A DNA stretch of 64,000 nt from Candidatus Accumulibacter sp. ACC003 (GTDB taxonomy: Bacteria > Pseudomonadota > Gammaproteobacteria > Burkholderiales > Rhodocyclaceae): positions 566,421 to 630,420 of the forward strand of contig NZ_CAJQTX010000004.1 in the NCBI RefSeq assembly GCF_907163085.1. Reading direction: 5' to 3'. Below are positions 21,921-31,558 of this stretch, piece by piece (position 1 is the stretch's first letter; every line of letters begins with the position of its first letter). The translations under genes were made by a program, and so were the position numbers. Below the pieces are notes generated by a model. It made no database searches. It was not told where the DNA came from and saw nothing but the letters and a program-made list of their open reading frames with translations.

Positions 21921-23153
21921 ATGACTACCGCGGTCGCGTCCCTGCCCGAAAAGGGCCACGATCTCGAAGTGATTTCGCTGATCGGTTTCGTGCATGGCGT
22001 ATCGCATTTCTTTCACTTGCTGCTGCCACCGCTGTTTCCGTGGCTGATGCGCGATTTCGGGCTGAGTTTCACCGGTATCGGCGCGACGATGACGATTTTC
22101 TTCGTCGTTTCGGCGATCGGTCAGGCGGTCGCTGGTTTCCTCGTCGACCGCTTCGGCGCGGCCAGGGTGCTTGGCGCCGGTATCGGCTGTTTCCTGGCCG
22201 CGGCGCTGCTGCTGTCGATGGTCGACGACTATTTCGGCCTGACGCTGGTCGCCGCGCTGGCCGGGCTGGGCAACAGCGTTTTCCATCCAGCCGACTTCAC
22301 GGTACTCAATCGCCAGGTATCGCCGCCGCGGCTGGGGCACGCCTTTTCGATCCATGGTCTCTCGGGCAACCTCGGCTGGGCGCTGGCGCCGGTGTTCATG
22401 ACCGGCATTGCCGCGACCGCCGGCTGGCGGGTCGCGGCTCTGGCTGCCGCCGGAATCGCCGCGCTGGCACTGGCGCTGCTTTTCTGGCGTCGGCGGACGC
22501 TCGCCGACCCGCCGGGCAGCGTGGCTGCCGCCGGGGAGAGCGGCACGCCGGCGGGCTCGCGCCTGGCCTTCCTGCGCTCGCCGGCGGTGTGGATGTGCTT
22601 TCTCTTCTTCCTGCTGATCACCACCGCTTTCGGCGGTATCCAGAACTTCGCGACGCCGATCCTGCAGAATCTGCACGGCTTGTCGTTGGCGGCTGGCGCC
22701 AGCGCGCTGTCGGCGTATCTGGTGGGCGGCGCCGGCGGCATCCTGACCGGCGGCTTTTTGGCGCAGAAGGGCGAACACGAACGCCTGATCGCCGCTGCAC
22801 TCGGCGCCGCCGCGCTACTCACCGTCGCGCTGGCGCTGCTGCCCTTGCCAGCCTGGAGCGTTCTGCCGCTGATGGTTGCCATCGGCTACTGTACCGGTAT
22901 CGCCGGTCCGTCGCGCGACCTGCTGGTACGCCGCGCGGCGACCTCGCGTTTCGGCCAGGCGGCTTACGGTCGCGTCTATGGTTTCGTCTACTCCGGCCTC
23001 GACAGCGGGCTGGCGCTGGCGCCGCTGGTGTTCGGCGGCCTGATGGACAGCGGTCGCTTCGCGGCGGTGCTGGTCGGCATTGCCGCGTTGTGGAGCGTGT
23101 CGATCCTGACCGCGCTGCGCGTCGGCGGCGTTACCCGGCAGGCGGCGGCCTGA
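21921..23153 (+). CDS. MFS transporter (fosmidomycin-resistance-like)
   Basis: A 410-residue, 12-helix major facilitator. The N-terminal LIGFVHGVSHFFHLLLPPLF and the loop DRFGAARVLGAGIG between helices 2 and 3 are MFS signatures; the H-rich first helix is like fosmidomycin-resistance antiporters. The substrate cannot be read from sequence. It diverges from the mechanosensitive channel gene; the 296 bp between them hold no recognisable gene. Confidence 0.88.
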   Translation: MTTAVASLPEKGHDLEVISLIGFVHGVSHFFHLLLPPLFPWLMRDFGLSFTGIGATMTIFFVVSAIGQAVAGFLVDRFGAARVLGAGIGCFLAAALLLSMVDDYFGLTLVAALAGLGNSVFHPADFTVLNRQVSPPRLGHAFSIHGLSGNLGWALAPVFMTGIAATAGWRVAALAAAGIAALALALLFWRRRTLADPPGSVAAAGESGTPAGSRLAFLRSPAVWMCFLFFLLITTAFGGIQNFATPILQNLHGLSLAAGASALSAYLVGGAGGILTGGFLAQKGEHERLIAAALGAAALLTVALALLPLPAWSVLPLMVAIGYCTGIAGPSRDLLVRRAATSRFGQAAYGRVYGFVYSGLDSGLALAPLVFGGLMDSGRFAAVLVGIAALWSVSILTALRVGGVTRQAAA

Positions 23154-23211
23154 GCGCTGCCCGGCGGATGCTCTGGCCTGCGGCATGGTGGTGCCCGAGC
23201 AGCTCTGACGG

Positions 23212-23730
23212 TCACCGTTGGCGGGCTTCCCGGTAGGGGCGCTGGCCGATTCGTTCGGCGAGATCATCGACCAGCATCCGCACCCGCTGTGCTACATGGC
23301 GATCGCCGGGCAGGAGCGCGCAGATATCAGGTTCGGGCATCGGAAAATCGTGCAGGATCGCGGCGACCGAACCGGCGTCGATCGCCGCGGCAGCGATGAT
23401 GCCTGGCTGCACCGAGGTGCCCAGCCGACGAATCGCCGCCTCGAGCAGCGCGTCGCCGTTATTGGCGCGCAGCCGGCCCCGTACCGGGAAATCCGCCATG
23501 ACGCCGTCGACCAGAAACCGCCAGCCCTCCTGGCGCCTCGGCAGGTCGAGCAGACACTCACGCTCGGCGAGTTCGCCGGGGTGCTGCGGATCGCCGAAGA
23601 CGCGCTGCTGCTGGCTTCGGGCAACATCACCCACGACCTGGGCGACTTCCGCGGCGCGCTTGCCGGTGGCGGCGAAGCGTCCACCGACGAGAGCGAGTTC
23701 CCCGAGTGGATGTGGTAAGAATCGCTGCTG
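23212..23730 (-). pseudogene. LysR-type regulator, C-terminal fragment
   Basis: The frame ending at 23212 reads as the effector-binding domain of a LysR regulator: ALVGGRFAATGK, then PQHPGELAERECLL, FLVDGVMADFPVRGRLRANN and GDALLEAAIRRLGTSVQPG, ending near LVDDLAERIGQRP. The N-terminal helix-turn-helix half is absent: upstream the frame runs into DNA unrelated to LysR and then the cytochrome b561 gene. I read it as a truncated remnant. Confidence 0.72.
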
Positions 23731-23956
23731 ACGACGAGCGCTCACTGCTTGGCTATCGGCAGCAGGCGCCGTATGCTGCCAGTGAGCACCCAACCGCAGT
23801 ACATTTGCTGCCCATACGTTGCGCTCGGTGCCGCTGGCGCCGATTACCGGCCAGAGCGGCTGCACGTTGGCTTCGATGCGGGTGTCCTGGCGATTGACAG
23901 CTACGATTTCTGGCCTGGCGAAGGCAGCCAACAAACCCAACCGTGCGGAGAAGCGA

Positions 23957-24499
23957 ATGTCTGAAACGCGTTACACCTACCCGGCAATGGCTCTGCACTG
24001 GCTGATGGCGGTGCTGCTGATCGGCTTGTTCGGCCTGGGCCTCTATATGAGCGATCTGCCGCTGTCACCGGACAAACTGAAGCTCTATTCGTGGCACAAA
24101 TGGGCCGGCGTCAGCGCTTTCCTGCTGGTTCTGCTGCGCCTGGCCTGGCGCGTCGGCCACCCGCCGCCGGCCTTGCCGGCGGTGATGCCGCGCTGGCAGA
24201 AGCTCGCCGCGCATGGCGTGCATCACCTGGCGTACCTGTTGATGGTCGCGATCCCGCTCAGCGGCTGGTTGATGAGTTCGGCGAAGGGATTTCAGACCGT
24301 CTATTTCGGCGTTGTGCCCTTGCCTGACTTACTGAGCAAGGACAAGCCACTCGGCGAACTGCTGGAGAGCGTACACGGCTTCCTCAACTACGGGCTGGCG
24401 GCGCTGGTCGTCGCACACGTCGCCGCGGCGCTGAAGCATCAGCTTCTGGACCGCGACGATCTGCTGGCGAGGATGCTGCCGCTGCGCCGGAATCGCTGA
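23957..24499 (+). CDS. cybB: Cytochrome b561
   Basis: A 180-residue, four-helix di-heme membrane protein. Candidate heme His residues occur in YPAMALHWLMAV, LYSWHKWAG, HGVHHLAY and VAHVAAALKHQL. Family members oxidise quinol or pass electrons from superoxide to quinone in the inner membrane. The start ATG 23957 is chosen to begin SETRYTYPAMALHW. It heads a cluster with two YceI genes, like the yceJ-yceI pair of E. coli. Confidence 0.9.
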   Translation: MSETRYTYPAMALHWLMAVLLIGLFGLGLYMSDLPLSPDKLKLYSWHKWAGVSAFLLVLLRLAWRVGHPPPALPAVMPRWQKLAAHGVHHLAYLLMVAIPLSGWLMSSAKGFQTVYFGVVPLPDLLSKDKPLGELLESVHGFLNYGLAALVVAHVAAALKHQLLDRDDLLARMLPLRRNR

Positions 24500-24536
24500 A
24501 CAGCGCATGCCAATATCGAGAGCATAGGAGAACGCG

Positions 24537-25106
24537 ATGAAACCACTTCGTCTCACCCTGGCGGCGATTTTGCTGGCCAGCGGCAGCGCCCAGGCGGTCG
24601 AATTCAAGCAATTTCTCGCCGAGCAGAGTACGCTGCAGTTTGTTTCGCGGCAGATGGGAGTCCCCGTAGACGGTCACTTCAGGAAGTTCGCCGCGACGCT
24701 GGCCTTCGATCCGACCAGGCCGGCTGCCGCCACCGCCAAGCTCGAACTCGACCTGGCGAGTGTCGACGCCGGGTCTCTTGATGCTGACGGCGAGGTCGTC
24801 GGCAAGCCCTGGTTCAACGTCAAGGCCTATCCCACCGCCACTTTCGTTTCGTCGGCGATCCGCCCGCTCGGTGGCGACCAATACGAACTGACGGGTAAGC
24901 TGACGATCAAGGGCAAGACGCAGCAGGTCAGCGCGCCATTTACTTTCCGCCAAGCCGGGGGCAATGGCGTCTTCGACGGCACTTTCGTCCTCAAGCGTCT
25001 CGACTTTGCGCTCGGTGACGGCATCTGGTCCGACCTCAGCACGGTCGCCAACGACGTGCAGATCCGGTTTCACATCGTCGCCGCCGCCGCAGCGGGCGGC
25101 AAGTAA
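24537..25106 (+). CDS. YceI family periplasmic lipid-binding protein (first copy)
   Basis: A 189-residue protein with a signal peptide (residues 1-20, cleaved after AQA) and the YceI lipocalin-like barrel: STLQFVSRQMGVPVDGHFRKF, continued by FNVKAYPTATFVSS and LTGKLTIKGKTQQVSAPF. Members bind isoprenoid chains such as polyprenyl or quinone. It lies 37 bp after cytochrome b561 and 45 bp before a second YceI gene. Confidence 0.92.
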   Translation: MKPLRLTLAAILLASGSAQAVEFKQFLAEQSTLQFVSRQMGVPVDGHFRKFAATLAFDPTRPAAATAKLELDLASVDAGSLDADGEVVGKPWFNVKAYPTATFVSSAIRPLGGDQYELTGKLTIKGKTQQVSAPFTFRQAGGNGVFDGTFVLKRLDFALGDGIWSDLSTVANDVQIRFHIVAAAAAGGK

Positions 25107-25151
25107 GGCCCCATCGCCAGCAAACGTCACCTCACCTCAAGGAGCCATCGC

Positions 25152-25730
25152 ATGCAGAAGCAAATCGCCCTCATTGTCCCCATGCTACTTGGCAGTGTGT
25201 TGGCAGCGTCAGCGTTCGCCGCGCCAGAGAAGTACAAGGTCGATCCGAACCATACCTATCCGCGTTTCGAATACAGTCACTTCGGCTTTTCCAAGCAGGT
25301 GCAACGCTTCAACAAGACCGCCGGTACGATCGTCATCGATCGCGCTGCACGGACCGGTTCGGTTAACATCACGATCGACGCCAAGTCGGTCGATACCGGT
25401 TATTCGTTATTCAACGAGCACATCCAGGGCGAAGACTTCCTCGATACCGCGAAGTACCCGACGATCACCTATAAATCCAGCGCCGTGAAATTCGCAGGCG
25501 ACCAGCCCGTATCCGTCGATGGCAAGCTGACGATCAAGGGGATTACCAAGCCGGTGACGCTGACCATTACGTCGTTCCAGGCGATGCCGCACCCGCTCGT
25601 CAAGAAGGACGCCATCGGCGCCAACGCCGTCGCGACGATCAAACGTTCCGAATTCAACGCCGGCAAGCACAGCCCGCAGGTCAGTGACGAGGTAAACCTG
25701 AGTATCGCCGTCGAAGCTATCAAGGAGTAG
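25152..25730 (+). CDS. YceI family periplasmic protein (second copy)
   Basis: A 192-residue protein with signal peptide ending ASAFA. The barrel has YKVDPNHTYPRFEYSHFGFS at the N-terminus, DFLDTAKYPTITYKS in the middle and LTIKGITKPVTLTITSF later. It is the canonical YceI form; the first copy is more divergent, so this is an old tandem duplication. An AAGGAG ribosome site precedes ATG 25152. Confidence 0.93.
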   Translation: MQKQIALIVPMLLGSVLAASAFAAPEKYKVDPNHTYPRFEYSHFGFSKQVQRFNKTAGTIVIDRAARTGSVNITIDAKSVDTGYSLFNEHIQGEDFLDTAKYPTITYKSSAVKFAGDQPVSVDGKLTIKGITKPVTLTITSFQAMPHPLVKKDAIGANAVATIKRSEFNAGKHSPQVSDEVNLSIAVEAIKE

Positions 25731-25816
25731 GCGGCTGCGCGGGCCGAGTCCGCGAATCGGTCGGCAGCAAAGCGCGCTCACCACCCTTGATGAGCGGCAA
25801 CAATCCGGAGAAAAAC

Positions 25817-26062
25817 ATGAACGCGAACACCCCGAACATCGCCCAGAAATCACCCTACGCCGTAGACGTCGAAGCCGGCAAGACTTACTGGTGGTGCGCC
25901 TGTGGTCAGAGCAAGAAGCAGCCGTTCTGCGATGGCAGCCACAAGGGCGGCGCCTTTACACCGCGCGAGTACCAGGCTGAAGAGTCGGCTACCGTCTATT
26001 TCTGTGGCTGCAAACACAGCGCCAAAGCGCCCCTTTGTGACGGTAGCCACAAGAACGTATAG
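25817..26062 (+). CDS. Double CDGSH iron-sulfur protein
   Basis: The ATG at 25817 follows CGGAGAAAAAC. The 81-residue product has two complete CDGSH motifs, [16 protein letters not shown] and [16 protein letters not shown]. Each provides the three Cys and one His that hold a [2Fe-2S] cluster. Bacterial two-motif members are probably electron or cluster carriers. It continues the redox cluster with cytochrome b561 and the YceI genes. Confidence 0.93.
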   Translation: MNANTPNIAQKSPYAVDVEAGKTYWWCACGQSKKQPFCDGSHKGGAFTPREYQAEESATVYFCGCKHSAKAPLCDGSHKNV

Positions 26063-26115
26063 GACTGCCCACAGCCAACCCGGCAAGCACTGCCGCATTC
26101 CGCCAAGGAGAACCC

Positions 26116-26703
26116 ATGCCAGCTTTGAGCACCGAAGCGCTCGATCAGCTTTTCGTCGAGGCGCGCACCCACAACGGCTTCGCACCGGAGCCGATCCCCG
26201 AAGCGACGCTGCGTCGCCTCTACAACCTCATGAAGTGGGGCCCGACGTCGATGAACTGCCAGCCGGCACGGCTGGTTTTCGTGACCACCGGCGAAGGCAA
26301 GGAAAAGCTCGCGCCGGCGCTGTCGCCCGGCAACCTCGACAAGACCCTGGTCGCTCCGGCAACGGTGATCATCGCCACCGACACGCGCTTCTACGAGCAC
26401 CTGCCGACGCAGTTCAAGGCCTACGACGCGCGGCCGACGTTCGCCGGCAACGCCGAACTGGCGACCAGCACGGCTTTTCGTAACGCCACCCTGCAGGGCG
26501 CGTATCTGATCCTGGCGGCACGCGCTATCGGCCTCGATTGCGGCCCGATGTCCGGCTTTGACGCCGGCAAGGTCAACGCCGCGTTCTTCCCGGACGGTCG
26601 CTACCAGGCCAATTTTCTTTGCAACCTCGGCGTTGGTAACCCGGCGGCGCTGTATCCGCGCGGCCCGCGGTTGAGTTTCGAGGAGGCGTGCGAGATCGCC
26701 TAA
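26116..26703 (+). CDS. Malonic semialdehyde reductase RutE-like nitroreductase
   Basis: This 195-residue FMN-dependent nitroreductase-fold protein shows [19 protein letters not shown] near residue 40, the FMN phosphate/ring contact typical of RutE/HadB, and [20 protein letters not shown] in the C-terminal half. No other rut genes are nearby, so a pyrimidine-degradation role is not supported here. An AAGGAG ribosome site precedes the start. It is the last gene of the redox cluster. Confidence 0.88.
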   Translation: MPALSTEALDQLFVEARTHNGFAPEPIPEATLRRLYNLMKWGPTSMNCQPARLVFVTTGEGKEKLAPALSPGNLDKTLVAPATVIIATDTRFYEHLPTQFKAYDARPTFAGNAELATSTAFRNATLQGAYLILAARAIGLDCGPMSGFDAGKVNAAFFPDGRYQANFLCNLGVGNPAALYPRGPRLSFEEACEIA

Positions 26704-27015
26704 GGGGTGGCTTTGGCGGGTCAGGACCTTCGCACGTCTCGGGCTGCGACCGCCGCGCAGCCGTTCGTTCGTCACCCGGCGTTACGCGGGCAGTGGCATT
26801 GATTGGCGTCCGCGCGAATTCGGCGAATGCGACCAAAGGCGACCGGAGGCCTGCTCTGTCCGGCCGCGCAGGCCGTAACCTTGGCCGCGACGCGCTGTCT
26901 GATCAAGCATTACTACGTGATAACCAGAGGTGAACGCCATGAATGAGAAGATGCTGCAGGGGAGTGACCATCGCGTGCTCCGTGCGACGGCGCGGCAATC
27001 GGCCGCTCGGCCAAC
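26704..27015. other. Intergenic region with a truncated small reading frame
   Basis: No recognisable gene. A plausible start (CCAGAGGTGAACGCC then ATG at 26939) opens a 56-codon frame, but it crosses the transposon end at 27016 and stops at 27109. If it was a gene, the insertion cut it. Confidence 0.45.
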
Positions 27016-27123
27016 TTCAGATTTCCTGATCCCGGCCGGGAATGTAGGTAGAATTCCGGAATTGCACGTGGCACTTTATTTTGACGGCCATGATTTTCTT
27101 ATGGCATAAACCAAGCTTCGCTA

Positions 27124-28265
27124 GTGTTTAATTGCATAGATTAACGATAGTATTCCGCAGCTGCGCGCCCTTGACCTCTCGCTTTCGCCAGGCGAATGGG
27201 GCGGCGTTCTGGTTGTAAGCCGCGGTGAAGCTGTGAATGGCGGCAACGAGTTGATCCAGGCTCGAGAAGCTGGCGTTTCTCAGGGTCTTGCGCTGGAAGA
27301 TGCCGAACCAAATCTCCACTTGGTTTAGCCAACTGGCGCTGGTGGGCGTGAAGTGAAAGGTGACGTTGGGGTGAGCGGCGAGCCACTCGTCGTTTTTCTT
27401 GTGCGTGTTGAGGTTGTCCAAGATGACGTGGATCTCACGGTCGACGGGTTCATCAGCGATGGTCTCCTCCATGAAGGCCTGGAAATCAGCGCGCTTCTTG
27501 GTTAGGGTAGTCTTGCCTCGAATGACGCCGGTGGCCACTTCGAGGGCGGCGAACAGGTTGACCGTGCCATGGCGTTTGTAGGTGCTTTTCAGTCCCTGAA
27601 CCACCTTTCCGCTACTGGTTTGGACATAGCCGCGCCGACGCTCCAGAGCCTGGATCGAGGGTTTCTCGTCGACGCTCAGGACCAGCGCGTTTTCAGGTGG
27701 GTTAAGGTACAACCCGATGACATCCGCTGCTTTGGCGGCGAACTCTGGGTCCGTGCTCACGCACCAGGAGCGATGCCGCTGCAGCTGGATGCCCTCCCGA
27801 CGCAACACGCGCCACACGGCATCGTCCGATACTTCCAGCGCCTTCGCCAGCGAACCACCATCCCAACTTGCCATACCTTCCGGCGGTGTCCGTTCGAGTT
27901 GCGCCAGAATGCGGTCACGCAGATCCTGCCCGTACTTCGCCGGCTTGCCCGGCCGCGCAGCATCACGCAAGCCCGACAAACCATGCTCGGCAAAGCGCCG
28001 ACGCCACAGCCCCACCGTGTTCGCACGTACGCCAACTGCGCGGGCAACCTCGTCGTTTCGCAGACCCTCCAAACAACCCAGCACGATTCTCGCTCGCTCG
28101 GCCAAGCGAACCTCGCCACTGCGACTCCGTGACATACGCTCCAATTCCTCCTTCACCTCCGCTGTGCAAGACAGCGCCACCGCCACACGTCCCACCACAT
28201 CTCCTCCACCACGAAGCAATGGAGAAGCATGATAGTTACTACCGGTTAATAATGCAATTAGACAC
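27124..28265 (-). mobile_element. IS630-family insertion sequence
   Basis: The element is bounded by TA dinucleotides (27122-27123 and 28266-28267), the target duplicated by this family. Its ends are inverted repeats: GTGTTTAATTGCATAGATTAA on the left and GTGTCTAATTGCATTATTAAC read inward from the right. It sits inside the 5' leader of a larger transposon, 22 bp before that element's transposase start. Confidence 0.88.
27128..28198 (-). CDS. IS630 family transposase
   Basis: About 356 residues from GTG 28198, which has GGAGGA upstream; a TTG at 28219 is an alternative. The N-terminal helix-turn-helix region (NDEVARAVGVRANTVGLWRR) is followed by the DDE catalytic core: VLSVDEKPSIQ, VILDNLNTHKK and TSASWLNQVEIWFGIFQRK supply the acidic triad in the Tc1/mariner-like arrangement. 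It appears intact. Confidence 0.92.
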   Translation of the reverse strand: MVGRVAVALSCTAEVKEELERMSRSRSGEVRLAERARIVLGCLEGLRNDEVARAVGVRANTVGLWRRRFAEHGLSGLRDAARPGKPAKYGQDLRDRILAQLERTPPEGMASWDGGSLAKALEVSDDAVWRVLRREGIQLQRHRSWCVSTDPEFAAKAADVIGLYLNPPENALVLSVDEKPSIQALERRRGYVQTSSGKVVQGLKSTYKRHGTVNLFAALEVATGVIRGKTTLTKKRADFQAFMEETIADEPVDREIHVILDNLNTHKKNDEWLAAHPNVTFHFTPTSASWLNQVEIWFGIFQRKTLRNASFSSLDQLVAAIHSFTAAYNQNAAPFAWRKREVKGAQLRNTIVNLCN

Positions 28266-28289
28266 TAGGAGTGCAAGGAGGAGCAGACG

Positions 28290-30500
28290 TTGAGGCAATC
28301 GTGGCTTCCAGGGTTTCCGGATGGTGCGCAGAAAGTGGGAGAAGGGTTGGCGATTCTGGAGAAGGATGGCCAAGCGATCTACTTTGTTGGGGGAGACAAT
28401 TACTTCTCGCACCCCGTAGGAGACGACGCTGGCCGCAGGTTCGCTCTGACCAGCCTGATGGAGAACGGGCACGTCAAGGCGGTCGAACTGGAAAGGCCAC
28501 CGCTGTGCATCCCGCACCGCACGCTGATGAACTGGGTGGGACAAAGCCGCAAAGCCGGGCCATCGTCTTTCTTTCGACCGGCGGCGGCGAGCCGGCCGCG
28601 GATCATGACGCCGGACAAGAGTGCCGAATGCGCGCGGCTGTTGAGCGAGGGAAAGCGTCCTGCCGAAGTGGCACGGCAGGTGGGCGTCCAGGAGTCGACG
28701 CTGCGCAAGGCGATCCGGCGCCAGGGCGTGCCGCAGTTGGCCGCCTTGCCGCAAGAGGCAGGGGAGTTGGAAGCGGCGAGCACCAAGAGTGAGCGCAGCC
28801 GGGCGGATGCGGAAGCCGCCGCGGGGATGGGCACCGCCTGCACGCGCGCCGACGAGCGGATCCAAACGGCGCTGGGATTGGCGACCGGTGCGACGACGCG
28901 CTTCGAAGCGAGCCACGATGTGGCGATGGGGGGGCTGTTGGCCGGCTTGCCGGCCTTGTGCGCGAACGGGCTACTGACCGGCCTGGATCGCCATCTCAAG
29001 CTGCCCCGGGGATTCTACAGCGCCTTGCACATCCTTCTCGTCCTCGGCTTCATGGCCCTGGGGCGAATCAAGCGGCCGGAACATCTGCGACAAACCTCGC
29101 CCGGAGAACTCGGCAAAGTCATCGGCCTGGACCGGGTACCGGAAGTCCGCACCCTGCGGGAAAAGGTCCATCTGCTGGCCAAGACGGGTGACCCGGCAGC
29201 CTGGATGCGGGATCTCGCGAAGCTCTGGATGGAAAGTGAGCCAGAAGAAGCGGGTTACCTGTATGTCGATGGTCATGTTCGGGTGTATCACGGCGAGCAG
29301 GCCAGGCTGTCGAAGCGCTACGTCTCGCGCGAACGCCTGTGCCTGCGGGGCACCACCGACTACTGGGTTAACGATGCCCTGGGTCGCCCGTTCTTTGTGG
29401 TTTCGCAGCCGCTCAATGACGGACTCGCCGAGACCCTGCTCAAGGACATCGTCCCCCAACTGCTGGAGATTGTCCCGGGACAGCCGACGCCGGCCGAACT
29501 GGACGCCGACCCGACCCTGCACCGGTTTGTCATGGTCTTCGATCGGGAAGGGGCCACCCAGAGTCTCCTCGGCAGACTCTGGAAACAGCGCATCGGCGCA
29601 CTGACCTACCGCAAGAACGTCAAGGACCTCTGGTCCGAAGAGGTGTTTCAGGAACAGGAAGTCCATCTGCCGGCAGGCGGCAGCACCGGGATGAAACTCG
29701 CCATGCGCGAAACCCGACTCGGCACAGGCGATGGCAGCCTGGCCGTGAGCGAAGTTCGTCGGCTGACCCAGACGGGACATCAAACAGCCGTGATCACGAC
29801 CGCCCGGCAACTCGGAAACACCACCATCGCTGGGCGGATGTTCGCCCGTTGGTGCCAGGAAAACTACTTCGCGTACATGATGGAACATTATGATATTGAT
29901 GGGCTTATCGAGTACGGAGACGAATCTCTTCCCGGCACTCACCAGGTCGTTAACCCCCGCTGGCGGGAACTCGACAAGGCCGTCAGGCAAACCCGCCAGA
30001 GCGAAAGAAAACTGCAGGCCGCAATCGCCAGGACGGCCTTGAACGACGGTGGCGAAATCCAGAAAAACGCCGAGTCTGTCGAAGCACTGCAGGCCGTTCA
30101 GGAGGAGCTCAAGCGACTTTGCGCGGCGCGCAAGGCAAGCCCCCGAAAGGTGACGATCGACAGTCTGCCCGAGGCCGAGCGACCGACCCAACTGCCGCCG
30201 CTGAACAAGATGCTCTGCGATACCGTGAAAATGGTCGCCTACCGGGCCGAGACCGCCATGGTGGCGCTATTGCGCCGCCACTTGAAGAAGGAGGACGACG
30301 CACGTGCGCTCATTCGCGAATTGTTCGTTTCTTCCGCTGACATCGAACCGAACGCGCTAGCCAACACCCTGACCATCAAAATTCACCGGATGGCCAGCCC
30401 AGCTCATGATCGCGCTATCGCCGCGCTCCTCGAGGAACTCACCCTGCAAGATTTTCCGCATCCGGAAACCGGGGCAAGAATGACCTTCACTCTTGTCTGA
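28290..30500 (+). CDS. Large DDE transposase (736 aa)
   Basis: The start is TTG 28290 with a strong AAGGAGG ribosome site. The N-terminal part contains a homeodomain-like helix-turn-helix (RPAEVARQVGVQESTLRKAI). A DDE-like core follows: GYLYVDGHVRVYHG (first Asp), RFVMVFDREGATQSLL (second Asp) and AYMMEHYDIDGLIEYGDE (candidate Glu). The family is common in proteobacteria but I cannot name its IS group. Terminal repeats at 27016 and 30539 make it the transposase of that element. The frame is intact. Confidence 0.8.
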   Translation: MRQSWLPGFPDGAQKVGEGLAILEKDGQAIYFVGGDNYFSHPVGDDAGRRFALTSLMENGHVKAVELERPPLCIPHRTLMNWVGQSRKAGPSSFFRPAAASRPRIMTPDKSAECARLLSEGKRPAEVARQVGVQESTLRKAIRRQGVPQLAALPQEAGELEAASTKSERSRADAEAAAGMGTACTRADERIQTALGLATGATTRFEASHDVAMGGLLAGLPALCANGLLTGLDRHLKLPRGFYSALHILLVLGFMALGRIKRPEHLRQTSPGELGKVIGLDRVPEVRTLREKVHLLAKTGDPAAWMRDLAKLWMESEPEEAGYLYVDGHVRVYHGEQARLSKRYVSRERLCLRGTTDYWVNDALGRPFFVVSQPLNDGLAETLLKDIVPQLLEIVPGQPTPAELDADPTLHRFVMVFDREGATQSLLGRLWKQRIGALTYRKNVKDLWSEEVFQEQEVHLPAGGSTGMKLAMRETRLGTGDGSLAVSEVRRLTQTGHQTAVITTARQLGNTTIAGRMFARWCQENYFAYMMEHYDIDGLIEYGDESLPGTHQVVNPRWRELDKAVRQTRQSERKLQAAIARTALNDGGEIQKNAESVEALQAVQEELKRLCAARKASPRKVTIDSLPEAERPTQLPPLNKMLCDTVKMVAYRAETAMVALLRRHLKKEDDARALIRELFVSSADIEPNALANTLTIKIHRMASPAHDRAIAALLEELTLQDFPHPETGARMTFTLV

Positions 30501-30568
30501 AGTGCCAACCCGGTTTCCTCCGAGATCAGGAAATCTGAACTTGCCTCGGCCGATGCTCGGGGCGGGGA

Positions 30569-31018
30569 ATGGCGCGCGTGCAGGCAGTCGCTCGCGTGCT
30601 GGCCCTGTTCTGTGCGCTTGGGGTTGCCGGCGCGCATGCCGAAGACATCGTGATCCGGATGGTCGACGCGTCGCCGGAGGGTCCGTTGGCCTTCGAACCG
30701 GTTTTCGTCAAAGCCAGGGTCGGAGACACGCTGGTGTTCAGCCCGTCGAGCAAGGGACATACGACCGAAAGCTTGCTCGTTCCCGATGGCGCTGAAGCGT
30801 GGAAGAGCGGGTACGACAAGGAGACACGGATCAGGCTGGCGAAGGAGGGTATCTACCTCTACGGATGCGAGGCGCACCTCAGAATGGGCATGGTCGGTGT
30901 CGTGCAAGTCGGCCAGCCGGTCAACCTCGACGCCGCAACAAAGTTCGCCAACGCGGAAAGTGCTCGCTTCGTCATGAACAAAGATCGGTTCTCGACGGCA
31001 TTGGCGCAGATCCGCTGA
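30569..31018 (+). CDS. Pseudoazurin-like type-1 copper protein
   Basis: A 149-residue protein with a signal peptide cleaved after AHA (residue 24). The copper ligands are His64 (SKGHTTES), Cys100 and His103 (YGCEAH) and Met108 (MGM), with the Cys-x2-His-x4-Met spacing of pseudoazurin. It is a periplasmic electron carrier, in denitrifiers a donor to nitrite or nitrous-oxide reductase. It begins 30 bp after the right end of the DDE transposon, so its native promoter may have been displaced. Confidence 0.9.
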   Translation: MARVQAVARVLALFCALGVAGAHAEDIVIRMVDASPEGPLAFEPVFVKARVGDTLVFSPSSKGHTTESLLVPDGAEAWKSGYDKETRIRLAKEGIYLYGCEAHLRMGMVGVVQVGQPVNLDAATKFANAESARFVMNKDRFSTALAQIR

Positions 31019-31558
31019 GCCTTGCGTGGTGGTCGCGTCGCCTGGCATCCCGGCCGTAGTCGCGTCGCGGCATTCCGGGGTCGCATCGACGCGCCGGCTA
31101 TTGGCTGCCCTGCAGGCCGGCGGTGAGGGAGATGCGAAGAGCTTAGCGGGGCAATCAAGCGATATTTGCCAGCTTTTTCCGGCACCCGCTACCCCCTGAT
31201 CAGTATCGCCGAGACAAACTTGCCGTCGCCCTCTCGACCTGCGGCTCAAACAGGCGGCAGGCTCAGTAGTACGCGGTCCGAGTGGCCGAAAGCTTCCGCA
31301 AGACGCGCAGCCAATCCGCGGCCGACGGGTGCAAGCGACTTCCGCGGCGCGGCGTAGTCGCTAGCGGCGATAAGCAGGCTACGAGGCAGGCCTGCGATCA
31401 TGGCGCACGGCGGCAAATGGCTGCTGTTCGACCGCCTGCCAAAGCGAGCCACGACAGTAGCGCATGGCAGGGTTTCCGGGCTGAAACGGAGGCGAGAAGC
31501 GAGAATTCGCTGTCTACGTTTTATGCGGCGCGATCAGTTTTTTTGCTAAGCTCCGGCA
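31019..31558. other. 540-bp region without a recognised gene
   Basis: Several open frames occur on both strands, but none has family-like content. I see no RNA gene or clear terminator. Confidence 0.5.

Larger units (their letters stand above)
27016..30539. mobile_element. Large DDE transposon with an IS630 element nested in it
   Basis: The left end TTCAGATTTCCTGATCCCGG (27016-27035) is repeated inverted at the right end, where the strand 30539 to 30520 reads TTCAGATTTCCTGATCTCGG: 19 of 20 bases match. Between them lie the 736-aa transposase gene and an inserted IS630. Without the IS630 the parent element would be about 2.4 kb. I could not identify a target duplication with confidence. Confidence 0.7.
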
